A DNA stretch of 6,107 nucleotides from Natronohydrobacter sp. (GCA_007117255.1 SKGU01000161.1:1-6107); one strand, 5' to 3'; numbered from the stretch's first letter, positions 1 to 5,633 are shown. The notes: generated by a model not told the origin, from the letters alone. Numbers and translations: made by a program.

Positions 1-2
1 CA

Positions 3-191
3 ATGGCAAAAACCATCGTTGTAAAGCAGATTGGCTCGCCAATCCGCCGCCCTGCAAGTCAGCGCGCAACCCTGATCGGGTTGGGCCTGAACAAGATGCA
101 CCGCACGCGCGAGCTTGAAGATACGCCGTCTGTGCGCGGCATGATCGCCTCGATCCCGCACATGGTCGAGATCATCGAAGAGCGCGGTTGA
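3..191 (+). CDS. rpmD: 50S ribosomal protein L30
   Basis: L30 is a small protein of the large ribosomal subunit. The 62-residue product begins MAKTIVVKQIGSPIRR and contains the family core around residues 17-36 (RPASQRATLIGLGLNKMHRT), where the conserved L-G-L-x-K/R-x stretch follows the first strand. It ends in the usual IPHMVEIIEE helix. Its length is normal for the bacterial family (about 60 residues). The ATG lies at the very edge of the window, so its ribosome binding site and the expected upstream gene (rpsE in this operon type) cannot be seen. It is followed by a 122-nt gap with a palindromic repeat before rplO. Nothing in the protein looks unusual. Confidence 0.96.
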   Translation: MAKTIVVKQIGSPIRRPASQRATLIGLGLNKMHRTRELEDTPSVRGMIASIPHMVEIIEERG

Positions 192-199
192 ACTGACTG

Positions 200-228
200 G
201 TAGGGTGCGTGCTGAGCACGCACCCTAC
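200..228. repeat. REP-like palindromic repeat, copy 1 (after rpmD)
   Basis: A perfect 14-bp inverted repeat, GTAGGGTGCGTGCT and its complement, sits around a single central G (in RNA, a 13-bp stem with a TGA loop). It starts 9 nt after the rpmD stop. Four T's (230-233) follow after one G, so it could also act as a weak terminator or a 3' end stabiliser for the upstream mRNA. Closely related palindromes recur at 5040-5060 and 5076-5104, which marks it as a repeat family and not a one-off hairpin. The likeness to REP/ERIC-type elements is inference from size, palindromy and intergenic location. Confidence 0.85.
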
Positions 229-300
229 GTTTTGACAATGCCTATGGCATCAATCTGGCCGTGTGGCCCTGATCCGTCGCTGGCAGGGCTTTCCGGCTTC

Positions 301-309
301 AAGGAGAAG
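301..309 (+). promoter_or_regulatory. Ribosome binding site of rplO (decides the start)
   Basis: AAGGAGAAG lies 4 nt before the ATG at 314, with its GGAG core 8 nt before it. It fixes that ATG as the start of L15 in preference to an in-frame GTG at 263, which would add 17 residues with no resemblance to L15. Confidence 0.85.
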
Positions 310-313
310 CGAC

Positions 314-805
314 ATGAAACTGAATGAATTGCATGACAATCCCGGCGCCACCAAGACCAAGAAGCGCGTTGCGCGCGGTCCGGGTTCGGGCAAGGGTAAG
401 ATGGCCGGTCGCGGGATCAAGGGTCAGAAATCGCGGTCTGGTGTCGCGATCAACTCTTATGAAGGTGGGCAGATGCCGCTTTACATGCGGCTCCCGAAGC
501 GTGGCTTCAACAAGCCCAATCGCAAGGCCTTTGCTGTCGTTAACCTGGGTCTGATCGAAAAGTTTATTGCCGAAGGCAAGCTTGATGCTGCAAACGTGAT
601 CACCGAGGATGCGCTTGTTGCGTCCGGTCTGGTGCGCCGTAAGCTCGACGGTGTGCGCTTGCTGGCAAAGGGTGAGATCAGTTCAAAGGTATCGCTGCAG
701 GTGAGCGGCGCGTCGAAAACTGCTGTCGAAGCAGTAGAGAAAGCAGGCGGTTCGGTGGAAATCATCGCACCCGAAGCGAAAAAGGACGCGGCGGCAGCCG
801 AATAA
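314..805 (+). CDS. rplO: 50S ribosomal protein L15
   Basis: L15 is a large-subunit protein that binds 23S rRNA and helps late 50S assembly. The 163-residue product begins MKLNELHDNPGATK, followed by the Gly/Lys/Arg-rich extended N-terminal region (RVARGPGSGKGKMAGRGIKGQ, from residue 18), which in the family threads into rRNA. The PLYMRLPKRGF segment is at about 55-65, and the globular C-terminal domain carries the L15 signature around residues 113-143 (ending in the SGASKTAVEAVEKAGG part). It is longer than the about 144 residues of E. coli L15; the extra length is largely an Ala/Lys/Glu-rich tail (PEAKKDAAAAE). The start at 314 is chosen from the AAGGAG site and the family N-terminus. It lies between rpmD and secY as in the standard spc operon. 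Confidence 0.96.
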   Translation: MKLNELHDNPGATKTKKRVARGPGSGKGKMAGRGIKGQKSRSGVAINSYEGGQMPLYMRLPKRGFNKPNRKAFAVVNLGLIEKFIAEGKLDAANVITEDALVASGLVRRKLDGVRLLAKGEISSKVSLQVSGASKTAVEAVEKAGGSVEIIAPEAKKDAAAAE

Positions 806-853
806 AGGTTGTGAGTGGCGCTTGCGCCGCTTACATCCACCCATAGGGTTTTC

Positions 854-885
854 GCGCCGCCGACCGGACCCCGGTCTGGCGGCGC
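854..885 (+). promoter_or_regulatory. Stable GC-rich hairpin before secY
   Basis: GCGCCGCC (854-861) pairs with GGCGGCGC (878-885), and GACCGG (862-867) pairs with CCGGTC (871-876). This gives a 14-bp stem with a bulged T at 877 and an ACC loop. No T-tract follows, so it is not a classical intrinsic terminator. It ends 23 nt before the secY ATG, whose own Shine-Dalgarno match (AAGAGAGA, about 896-903) is weak. Possible roles are protecting the 3' end of the upstream rplO message, marking a processing site or tuning secY translation; the sequence does not decide between them. A smaller hairpin (GGCG/CGCC, 817-828) lies upstream in the same 103-nt gap. Confidence 0.55.
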
Positions 886-908
886 TGACATGAAAAAGAG
901 AGACGCGC

Positions 909-2285
909 ATGGCATCTGCTGCTGATCAATTTGCGGGCAATTCGAGCTGGGGGGCGCTGGCCAAGGCCACGGATTTGCGTCGCCGGATTTTCTTCGCCCT
1001 CGGCCTTCTGATCGTTTACCGGATCGGGACCTACATTCCGGTGCCAGGTATTGACGGAAACGCTCTGCGCGATTTCATGGATGAAGCAGCTTCCGGCATT
1101 GGCGGCATGCTCAACATGTTCACGGGCGGTGCCATCAGCCGGATGGGCATTTTCGCGCTTGGCATCATGCCTTACATTTCGGCTGCAATTATCGTGCAGC
1201 TCATTGGCGCGATGTATGAGCCTTGGAAAGCGTTGAAGAAAGAAGGCGAGTTGGGACGGCGGAAGCTGAACCAGTATACGCGCTATCTGACTGTGATCCT
1301 TGCGACCGGGCAATCCTACGGGCTTGCAGTGTCGCTGGAAGCAGGCGATCTGGCCACCGATCCGGGCTGGTTCTTCCGCGCTGCCGTTGTCATTACACTG
1401 GTTGGCGGCACGATGTTCCTGATGTGGCTGGGTGAGCAGATCACCGAGCGCGGCATCGGCAACGGGATCTCTCTGATCATTTTTGTGGGCATCATTGCTG
1501 AGATCCCCGCCGCTTTGGCCACTTTCCTCAGCCAAGGGCGCACGGGCGATATCTCTGCCGCTGTGATCATCGGTGTGATGGTGATGATGGTGGTGTTGAT
1601 CGCCTTCGTTGTCTTCATGGAACGGGCAATTCGAAAAATCACGATCCAATACCCGCGCCGTCAGGTGGGCATGAAAGTGTTCGATGGGGGTGCGTCGCAC
1701 CTGCCGATCAAGGTGAACCCAGCCAATGTGATCCCGGCGATCTTTGCCTCATCCCTGCTTCTGCTGCCCACCACGATCGCCACATTCTCCGGTAATGCGC
1801 AGAGCGAGATCATGGCGACCTTGTTGGCCTATTTCGGCCCCGGTCAGCCTGCCTATCTGGTGTTCTTCACCGCGATGATCATTTTCTTCACCTTCTTCTA
1901 CACACAGAATGTGTCGTTCAAGACCGAAGATGTCGCGGACAATCTGAAGAATCAGAACGGCTTCATTCCCGGCATTCGTCCAGGCAAGCGCACCGAGGAA
2001 TATCTGGACTATGTGGTGGTGCGCATCGTGACGGTTGGCGCGATCTACCTGGCTGCAGTCTGCCTGATGCCGGAAATCCTGCGCGGGCAATTGTCGATCC
2101 CATTCTATTTCGGGGGCACGTCGGTGCTGATTGTGGTCTCTGTGACGATGGACACGATGAACCGCGTGCAATCGCATCTTCTTGCACATCAGTACGAAGG
2201 ACTGCTTGAAAAGTCGCAACTGCGCGGCAAGGGACGCAAACGCGGCGCGCCTGCAGGCAAACCAAAGGCTCCGTCGCGGCGATGA
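909..2285 (+). CDS. secY: Preprotein translocase subunit SecY
   Basis: SecY is the channel of the SecYEG translocon in the cytoplasmic membrane, through which unfolded exported proteins pass and membrane proteins are inserted. The 458-residue product shows about ten hydrophobic segments: TM1 about 26-42, the plug-region sequence about 60-75 (ASGIGGMLNMFTGGAI), and then helices near 77-101, 127-145, 156-174, 186-206, 216-236, 273-292, 315-331, 370-388 and 396-412. Recognisable family motifs are FALGIMPYISAAIIVQL (82-98), ITERGIGNGISLIIF (178-192), KVNPANVIPAIFA (268-280), DVADNLKNQNGFIPGIRPG (341-359) and GGTSVLIVVSVTMDTM (402-417). The cytoplasmic C-terminus is long and basic (KGRKRGAPAGKPKAPSRR). 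The start agrees with the usual MASAA-type N-terminus in this group, although its ribosome binding site is weak. The last four bases overlap adk. Confidence 0.97.
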   Translation: MASAADQFAGNSSWGALAKATDLRRRIFFALGLLIVYRIGTYIPVPGIDGNALRDFMDEAASGIGGMLNMFTGGAISRMGIFALGIMPYISAAIIVQLIGAMYEPWKALKKEGELGRRKLNQYTRYLTVILATGQSYGLAVSLEAGDLATDPGWFFRAAVVITLVGGTMFLMWLGEQITERGIGNGISLIIFVGIIAEIPAALATFLSQGRTGDISAAVIIGVMVMMVVLIAFVVFMERAIRKITIQYPRRQVGMKVFDGGASHLPIKVNPANVIPAIFASSLLLLPTTIATFSGNAQSEIMATLLAYFGPGQPAYLVFFTAMIIFFTFFYTQNVSFKTEDVADNLKNQNGFIPGIRPGKRTEEYLDYVVVRIVTVGAIYLAAVCLMPEILRGQLSIPFYFGGTSVLIVVSVTMDTMNRVQSHLLAHQYEGLLEKSQLRGKGRKRGAPAGKPKAPSRR

Positions 2286-2926
2286 ATATTATTCTGATAG
2301 GACCGCCGGGTGCCGGGAAGGGCACCCAAGCCAAGCGTATCGTCGCTGAGCGTGGCATGGTGCAGCTTTCGACGGGTGACATGTTGCGCGACGCCAAGGC
2401 GTCAGGGACGGAGATGGGACTGCGTGTGGCCGAGATCATGGCCCGTGGCGACTTGGTAACAGATGAGATTGTCATCGGCCTGATTTCTGAGAAGCTAGAG
2501 GCAGTGCCAAGTGCCGGGGTCATATTTGACGGCTTTCCACGCACCTTGGCTCAGGCCGACGCGCTGGATGCATTGCTGGCTTCGCGCGGAGAAAAGATCG
2601 ATCATGTGGTAGAGATTCGGGTCGATGACGACGCATTGGTTGCAAGGATCACCGGCCGGTTTTCATGTGCCTCCTGTGGGGAAGTGTTTCATGACACTGC
2701 ACGCCCTCCGGAACGCGAGGGTGTGTGTGATGCTTGCGGAGGAACCGAGTTCTTGCGCCGTGCAGACGATTCCGAAAGCGCGTTGCGCACACGGTTGATG
2801 TCTTATTACAAGCAAACATCGCCGCTTCTTGGATTTTATCATGCCACGGGGCGTTTGCGTTTTGTGGATGGTATGGGTGAAATGGATGATGTGGCGCAGG
2901 CGATATCAAAGATTTTCGAATCCTGA
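2282..2926 (+). CDS. adk: Adenylate kinase with zinc-type LID
   Basis: This cytosolic enzyme interconverts ATP + AMP and 2 ADP. The 214-residue product has the P-loop GPPGAGKGTQ (7-16), the AMP-binding stretch STGDMLRD (30-37), FDGFPRT (82-88), and the LID domain opened by TGRF (124-127). The LID carries four cysteines as C-x2-C (129, 132) and C-x2-C (149, 152), the known structural zinc site of long-form adenylate kinases. The LID arginines lie around 159-160 and 169-171, and length is normal for the long form. The ATG overlaps the secY stop as ATGA, and only a poorly spaced AAAGG (2264-2268) precedes it, so translation is probably coupled to secY. Codon use looks less optimised than in the ribosomal genes (three ATA, one CTA, several GGA), consistent with lower expression. 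Its position between secY and rpsM matches the common alphaproteobacterial order. Confidence 0.97.
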   Translation: MNIILIGPPGAGKGTQAKRIVAERGMVQLSTGDMLRDAKASGTEMGLRVAEIMARGDLVTDEIVIGLISEKLEAVPSAGVIFDGFPRTLAQADALDALLASRGEKIDHVVEIRVDDDALVARITGRFSCASCGEVFHDTARPPEREGVCDACGGTEFLRRADDSESALRTRLMSYYKQTSPLLGFYHATGRLRFVDGMGEMDDVAQAISKIFES

Positions 2927-2970
2927 CATCCTCGGCTTATCAACAGGCTGCTGCATTCGCGGCGGCCCCC

Positions 2971-2999
2971 TTGACGCCACTTGTAAAACAACTTAGGCG
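2971..2999 (+). promoter_or_regulatory. Candidate sigma-70 promoter for rpsM-rpsK-rpoA
   Basis: TTGACG (2971-2976), preceded by CCCC, resembles a -35 box. A 17-nt spacer puts the -10 at TTAGGC (2994-2999), which matches TATAAT poorly and lacks the final T. In Rhodobacter it is known that many promoters, including those for ribosomal genes, lack this -7 T and rely on CarD, so a weak -10 beside a good -35 is not disqualifying. The location in the largest gap of the cluster, about 130 nt before rpsM, supports a promoter. No other -35-like site with better pairing was seen in the gap. Confidence 0.42.
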
Positions 3000-3006
3000 A
3001 AACTCT

Positions 3007-3105
3007 CGATTGTCGAATCGCCCTCGTCCTAGGGGGTGTTTGATGTGGACTTCACGCGGGCATGTCGCCCCGTGTTGTGAAAAAAGGTTCTGGCATTACG
3101 GAACC
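3007..3105 (+). promoter_or_regulatory. Structured leader of rpsM with three hairpins
   Basis: Downstream of the candidate promoter are three small inverted repeats. CGATT/AATCG surrounds a GTCG loop (3007-3020), with outer GGCGA/TCGCC pairing (2996-3000 with 3018-3022) as an alternative. CACG-C-GGGC/GCCC-CGTG encloses an ATGTC loop (3053-3074), an 8-bp stem with one bulged C. GGTTC/GAACC (3086-3090 with 3101-3105) surrounds a 10-nt loop, ending 8 nt before the AAGGA ribosome binding site of rpsM. The arrangement would suit a leader RNA bound by a ribosomal protein, but no protein-binding motif is recognised. The E. coli S4-binding pseudoknot of the alpha operon is not evident here. Confidence 0.4.
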
Positions 3106-3127
3106 GCAACAAGAAGGATGATCCCGC

Positions 3128-3496
3128 GTGGCTCGAATTGCTGGCGTTAATATTCCGACTGGGAAACGTGTTCCCATCGCTCTTACTTATATCCACGGCA
3201 TTGGCCCCAAAGCTGCTGCTGATATCTGCGCCGCTGTTGGCGTTGATCTGTGCCGCCGTGTCAACGAATTGTCAGACGCCGAAGTCCTGGCAGTTCGCGA
3301 ACACATCGATGCGAATTACACTGTTGAAGGCGATCTGCGTCGCGAAGTGCAGATGAACATCAAGGGCATGATGGATCTTGGCTCGTATCGCGGGCTGCGT
3401 CACCGTCGTAACCTGCCTGTGCGCGGGCAGCGTACCCATACCAATGCGCGCACGCGCAAAGGCCCCGCAAAAGCCATTGCTGGCAAGAAGAAATAA
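3128..3496 (+). CDS. rpsM: 30S ribosomal protein S13 (GTG start)
   Basis: S13 sits in the head of the small subunit, contacts 16S rRNA and the P-site tRNA, and forms bridges to the 50S subunit. The 122-residue product starts MARIAGVNIPTGKRV and has the TYIHGIGPKAA helix-turn element (20-30). It also has the GSYRGLRHRRNLPVRGQRTHTNARTRKG signature and tail region (85-112), and ends in a Lys-rich tail (GKKK). Length is typical. The start is GTG, supported by AAGGA (3114-3118) at 9-nt spacing and by exact agreement with the family N-terminus. It is the first gene after the 201-nt gap and lies 15 nt before rpsK, so the two are presumably co-translated from one message. Confidence 0.97.
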   Translation: MARIAGVNIPTGKRVPIALTYIHGIGPKAAADICAAVGVDLCRRVNELSDAEVLAVREHIDANYTVEGDLRREVQMNIKGMMDLGSYRGLRHRRNLPVRGQRTHTNARTRKGPAKAIAGKKK

Positions 3497-3511
3497 GGGA
3501 GGGGTAGAACG

Positions 3512-3901
3512 ATGGCTCGTGATAAAACCCGCGTAAAACGCAAGGTCCGCAAGAATATCGCTGCTGGTGTCGCGCATGTGAACTCCAGCTTCAATAACAC
3601 CAAGATCCTGATCTCTGATGTGCAGGGCAATGCGATTGCATGGTCGTCCGCCGGGACGATGGGCTTCAAAGGGTCGCGCAAATCGACGCCTTATGCGGCG
3701 CAGTTGGCTGCAGAAGATGCTGGCAAGAAAGCGCAGGAACATGGCGTGAAAACGCTGGAAGTCGAAGTGCAAGGCCCCGGCTCCGGTCGCGAATCCGCTC
3801 TGCGTGCTCTGGCTGCGGCTGGCTTCAACATCACCTCGATCCGTGATGTGACGCCTATGGCTCATAACGGCTGCCGCCCGCCCAAGCGTCGTCGCGTCTG
3901 A
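3512..3901 (+). CDS. rpsK: 30S ribosomal protein S11
   Basis: S11 lies on the platform of the small subunit near the mRNA exit, binding 16S rRNA. The 129-residue product begins MARDKTRVKRKVRKNIAAG. It contains the HVNSSFNNTKILISDVQGN strand region (22-40), the STPYAAQLAAEDAGKKAQEHG helix (58-78), the conserved VEVQGPGSGRESALRAL (84-100), and the characteristic basic end NGCRPPKRRRV. Length matches the bacterial family. A strong purine-rich site GGGAGGGG (3497-3504) directly after the rpsM stop sets the ATG start. A 116-nt gap with a hairpin separates it from rpoA, and rpsD (S4), which follows rpsK in E. coli, is absent here. Confidence 0.98.
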   Translation: MARDKTRVKRKVRKNIAAGVAHVNSSFNNTKILISDVQGNAIAWSSAGTMGFKGSRKSTPYAAQLAAEDAGKKAQEHGVKTLEVEVQGPGSGRESALRALAAAGFNITSIRDVTPMAHNGCRPPKRRRV

Positions 3902-3917
3902 TTTCACCAAGTTTACG

Positions 3918-3946
3918 GACAGGCCGCGCAGGACAGGCGGCCTGTC
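3918..3946 (+). terminator. Terminator-like hairpin between rpsK and rpoA
   Basis: GACAGGCCGC (3918-3927) pairs perfectly with GCGGCCTGTC (3937-3946) around a 9-nt loop. The following bases, TTCGTCATTTT, are T-rich but interrupted, so termination would be partial at best. Because rpoA has no obvious promoter of its own, full termination would be surprising; an attenuator or an mRNA-processing/stability hairpin is more likely. The sequence GGACAGGC is also directly repeated within it (3917-3924 and 3931-3938). Confidence 0.5.
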
Positions 3947-4004
3947 TTCGTCATTTTGATCCTCGGGCGTTGCAGCGTTACGGACATGGCGCAGCAACAG
4001 GAAT

Positions 4005-4009
4005 GGAGG
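4005..4009 (+). promoter_or_regulatory. Ribosome binding site of rpoA (decides the start)
   Basis: GGAGG, 8 nt before the ATG at 4018. It lies inside the alternative longer frame that would begin at a TTG at 3970, and so argues for the 338-residue form of RpoA. Confidence 0.85.
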
Positions 4010-4017
4010 CGACACGC

Positions 4018-5034
4018 ATGATCCATAAGAACTGGCAAGAACTGATCAAACCCTCGCAGCTTGACGTCAAGCCGGGTGCAGACCCGATGCGGCAGGCCGT
4101 GGTTGTGGCAGAACCGCTGGAACGCGGTTTCGGCTTGACCTTGGGCAACGCATTGCGCCGGGTGTTGATGTCATCACTGCAAGGCGCGGCGATTACGTCG
4201 GTGCAGATCGACAATGTGCTGCATGAGTTCTCTTCCGTGCCGGGCGTGCGCGAAGATGTGACTGATATCGTCCTGAATCTGAAATCAGTGTCGCTGCGGA
4301 TGGATGTTGAAGGGCCGAAACGCCTGTCGATTTCTGCCCAGGGGCCTGGTGTCGTGACGGCTGGCGAGATACAGACCAGCGCCGGTATCGATGTTCTGAA
4401 CAAGGATCAGGTGATCTGCCACCTTGATGACGGCGCATCTGTCTACATGGAACTGACTGTCAATACGGGTAAGGGCTATGTGTCGGCAGACAAGAACCGC
4501 CCGGAAGATGCCCCCATCGGCCTGATCCCGATCGATGCGATCTTTTCGCCGGTGAAAAAGGCCAGCTACGAGGTTCAGCCAACCCGTGAAGGGCAGGTTC
4601 TGGACTATGATAAGCTGACCATGAAGGTGGAAACCGATGGCTCTGTAAGTGCAGAAGACGCTGTTGCCTATGCCGCGCGTATTCTGCAGGACCAGTTGCA
4701 GATCTTCGTGAACTTTGACGAGCCCGAAGCGGCAGGGTCGAAGGATGACGATGATGGTCTGGAATTCAACCCGCTTCTGTTGAAGAAAGTGGATGAGCTG
4801 GAGCTGTCGGTGCGTTCCGCGAACTGTCTGAAGAATGACAATATCGTCTATATTGGCGACCTGATTCAGAAGACCGAAGCAGAAATGCTGCGCACACCGA
4901 ATTTCGGGCGCAAGTCGTTGAACGAGATCAAGGAAGTGTTGTCTGGCATGGGGCTGCATCTTGGCATGGATGTCGAGGAATGGCCGCCAGAGAATATCGA
5001 CGATCTCGCCAAGCGGTTCGAAGATCAGTTCTGA
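4018..5034 (+). CDS. rpoA: DNA-directed RNA polymerase subunit alpha
   Basis: The alpha dimer is the scaffold on which beta and beta' assemble, and its C-terminal domain binds UP elements and activators. The 338-residue product has the N-terminal domain from MIHKNWQELIKP through about residue 233. This includes the dimerisation/assembly motif ERGFGLTLGNALRRVLMSSLQG (35-56), the VLHEFSSVPGVREDVTDIVLNLK stretch (67-89) and GYVSADKNRPEDAPIGLIPIDAIFSPVKK (153-181). A short acidic linker (EPEAAGSKDDDDG, 235-247) follows. The C-terminal domain has LSVRSANCLK (263-272), in which R266 corresponds to the DNA-contacting R265 of E. coli, and ends in the helix-hairpin-helix region TPNFGRKSLNEIKEVL (293-308). 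Length is typical of the family in this group. The start rests on GGAGG and the family N-terminus. It is flanked on both sides by gaps with strong secondary structure. Confidence 0.98.
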   Translation: MIHKNWQELIKPSQLDVKPGADPMRQAVVVAEPLERGFGLTLGNALRRVLMSSLQGAAITSVQIDNVLHEFSSVPGVREDVTDIVLNLKSVSLRMDVEGPKRLSISAQGPGVVTAGEIQTSAGIDVLNKDQVICHLDDGASVYMELTVNTGKGYVSADKNRPEDAPIGLIPIDAIFSPVKKASYEVQPTREGQVLDYDKLTMKVETDGSVSAEDAVAYAARILQDQLQIFVNFDEPEAAGSKDDDDGLEFNPLLLKKVDELELSVRSANCLKNDNIVYIGDLIQKTEAEMLRTPNFGRKSLNEIKEVLSGMGLHLGMDVEEWPPENIDDLAKRFEDQF

Positions 5035-5039
5035 GCGGG

Positions 5040-5060
5040 GGTGCGTGCAGAGCACGCACC
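5040..5060. repeat. REP-like palindromic repeat, copy 2 (after rpoA)
   Basis: GGTGCGTGC (5040-5048) and its exact complement GCACGCACC (5052-5060) surround an AGA loop; two G·T pairs could extend the stem. Aligned without gaps to copy 1, positions 5039-5071 match 203-235 at 29 of 33 bases, including a right-hand TTGA beyond the palindrome. This implies shared descent and not chance palindromy. It starts 5 nt after the rpoA stop. Confidence 0.82.
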
Positions 5061-5075
5061 TTACGCGTTGAGCCT

Positions 5076-5104
5076 GTAGGGTGCGTGGTCTGCACGCACC
5101 TTAC
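5076..5104. repeat. REP-like palindromic repeat, copy 3 (tandem with copy 2)
   Basis: GTAGGGTGCGTG (5076-5087) pairs with CACGCACCTTAC (5093-5104) over 12 positions, one of them a G·T pair, with a 5-nt loop. It matches copy 1 at 25 of 29 bases with no gaps. Its left arm can also pair with the right arm of copy 2 (5053-5064), so the two copies can form competing structures in the RNA. Confidence 0.82.
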
Positions 5105-5191
5105 CCAAAGACCGGGCATTTTGCCCCAAGGAGAGCCGCAGTCACGCAGCCGCGGCCAGACAAAGTAAAATGACGTTTAAGGAGATACATC

Positions 5192-5611
5192 ATGCGTCAC
5201 GCCAGAGGATACCGCCGCCTGAACCGCACTCACGAGCATCGCAAGGCTCTGTTTGCCAATATGTGCGGCTCGCTCATCGAACATGAGCAGATCAAGACCA
5301 CGCTGCCCAAGGCCAAGGAGCTGCGTCCGATTATCGAGAAGCTGATCACGCTGGCCAAGCGCGGCGATCTGCATGCACGCCGTCAGGCAGCTGCGCAGCT
5401 GAAAGAAGACAAAGACGTTGCGAAACTTTTCGAAGTGCTGGGCCCGCGTTACAAGGACCGCCAGGGCGGCTATGTGCGCGTTCTCAAAGCGGGCTTCCGT
5501 TATGGTGACATGGCGCCGATGGCGATCATCGAGTTTGTCGAGCGCGATGTGAATGCAAAAGGTGCGGCAGATCTTTCGCGTCTTGAAGCAGAGGCTGCAG
5601 CCGAGGATTGA
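5192..5611 (+). CDS. rplQ: 50S ribosomal protein L17
   Basis: L17 is a large-subunit protein near the exit region of the 50S particle. The 139-residue product opens MRHARGYRRLNRTHEHRKALFANM. The first part has the family's conserved LIEHEQIKTTLPKAKELRPIIEKLITLAKRG (28-58, one helix and loop unit), and the second has VLGPRYKDRQGGYVRVLKAGFRYGDMAPMAIIEFVER (82-118). The tail is acidic and Ala-rich (LSRLEAEAAAED); the C-terminus is slightly longer than in E. coli (127 residues). AAGGAG (5179-5184), 7 nt before the ATG, sets the start. It is the last gene of the cluster, followed 22 nt later by a strong terminator hairpin. Confidence 0.98.
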   Translation: MRHARGYRRLNRTHEHRKALFANMCGSLIEHEQIKTTLPKAKELRPIIEKLITLAKRGDLHARRQAAAQLKEDKDVAKLFEVLGPRYKDRQGGYVRVLKAGFRYGDMAPMAIIEFVERDVNAKGAADLSRLEAEAAAED

Positions 5612-5633
5612 TCAGTCGATCGACCAGATTGCG

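Noticed and set aside
232..260. Perfect -35 hexamer TTGACA upstream of rplO
   Set aside because: No acceptable -10 box at 16-18 nt spacing (the bases there are TCTGGC or CTGGCC), and the TTGA is part of the flank shared with repeat copy 2, so it is better explained by the repeat.
263..313. In-frame GTG extension of L15 by 17 residues
   Set aside because: The AAGGAG site at 301-309 lies inside it, and the added residues do not resemble the L15 N-terminus, whereas MKLNELHDN does.
890..925. Eleven-codon frame (MKKRDAHGICC) overlapping the secY start, a possible leader peptide
   Set aside because: There is no ribosome binding site before its ATG and nothing else to support translation.
831..1700. 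Long open frame of 289 codons on the - strand over secY
   Set aside because: It is antisense to SecY, a certain gene; the product is rich in His, Arg, Asp and Gln in the manner of a reverse-strand shadow, with no recognisable domain.
3970..4017. In-frame TTG extension of RpoA by 16 residues
   Set aside because: GGAGG at 4005-4009 points to the ATG at 4018, and MIHKNW is the family N-terminus in this group.
4285..5055. Long open frame of 256 codons on the - strand over rpoA
   Set aside because: Antisense shadow of a highly conserved gene; no domain, no ribosome binding site seen.
5128..5133. AAGGAG in the rpoA-rplQ gap, a possible start of a small gene
   Set aside because: No ATG, GTG or TTG lies at usable spacing after it; the later ATG at 5170 is out of frame with rplQ and its frame has no recognisable product.
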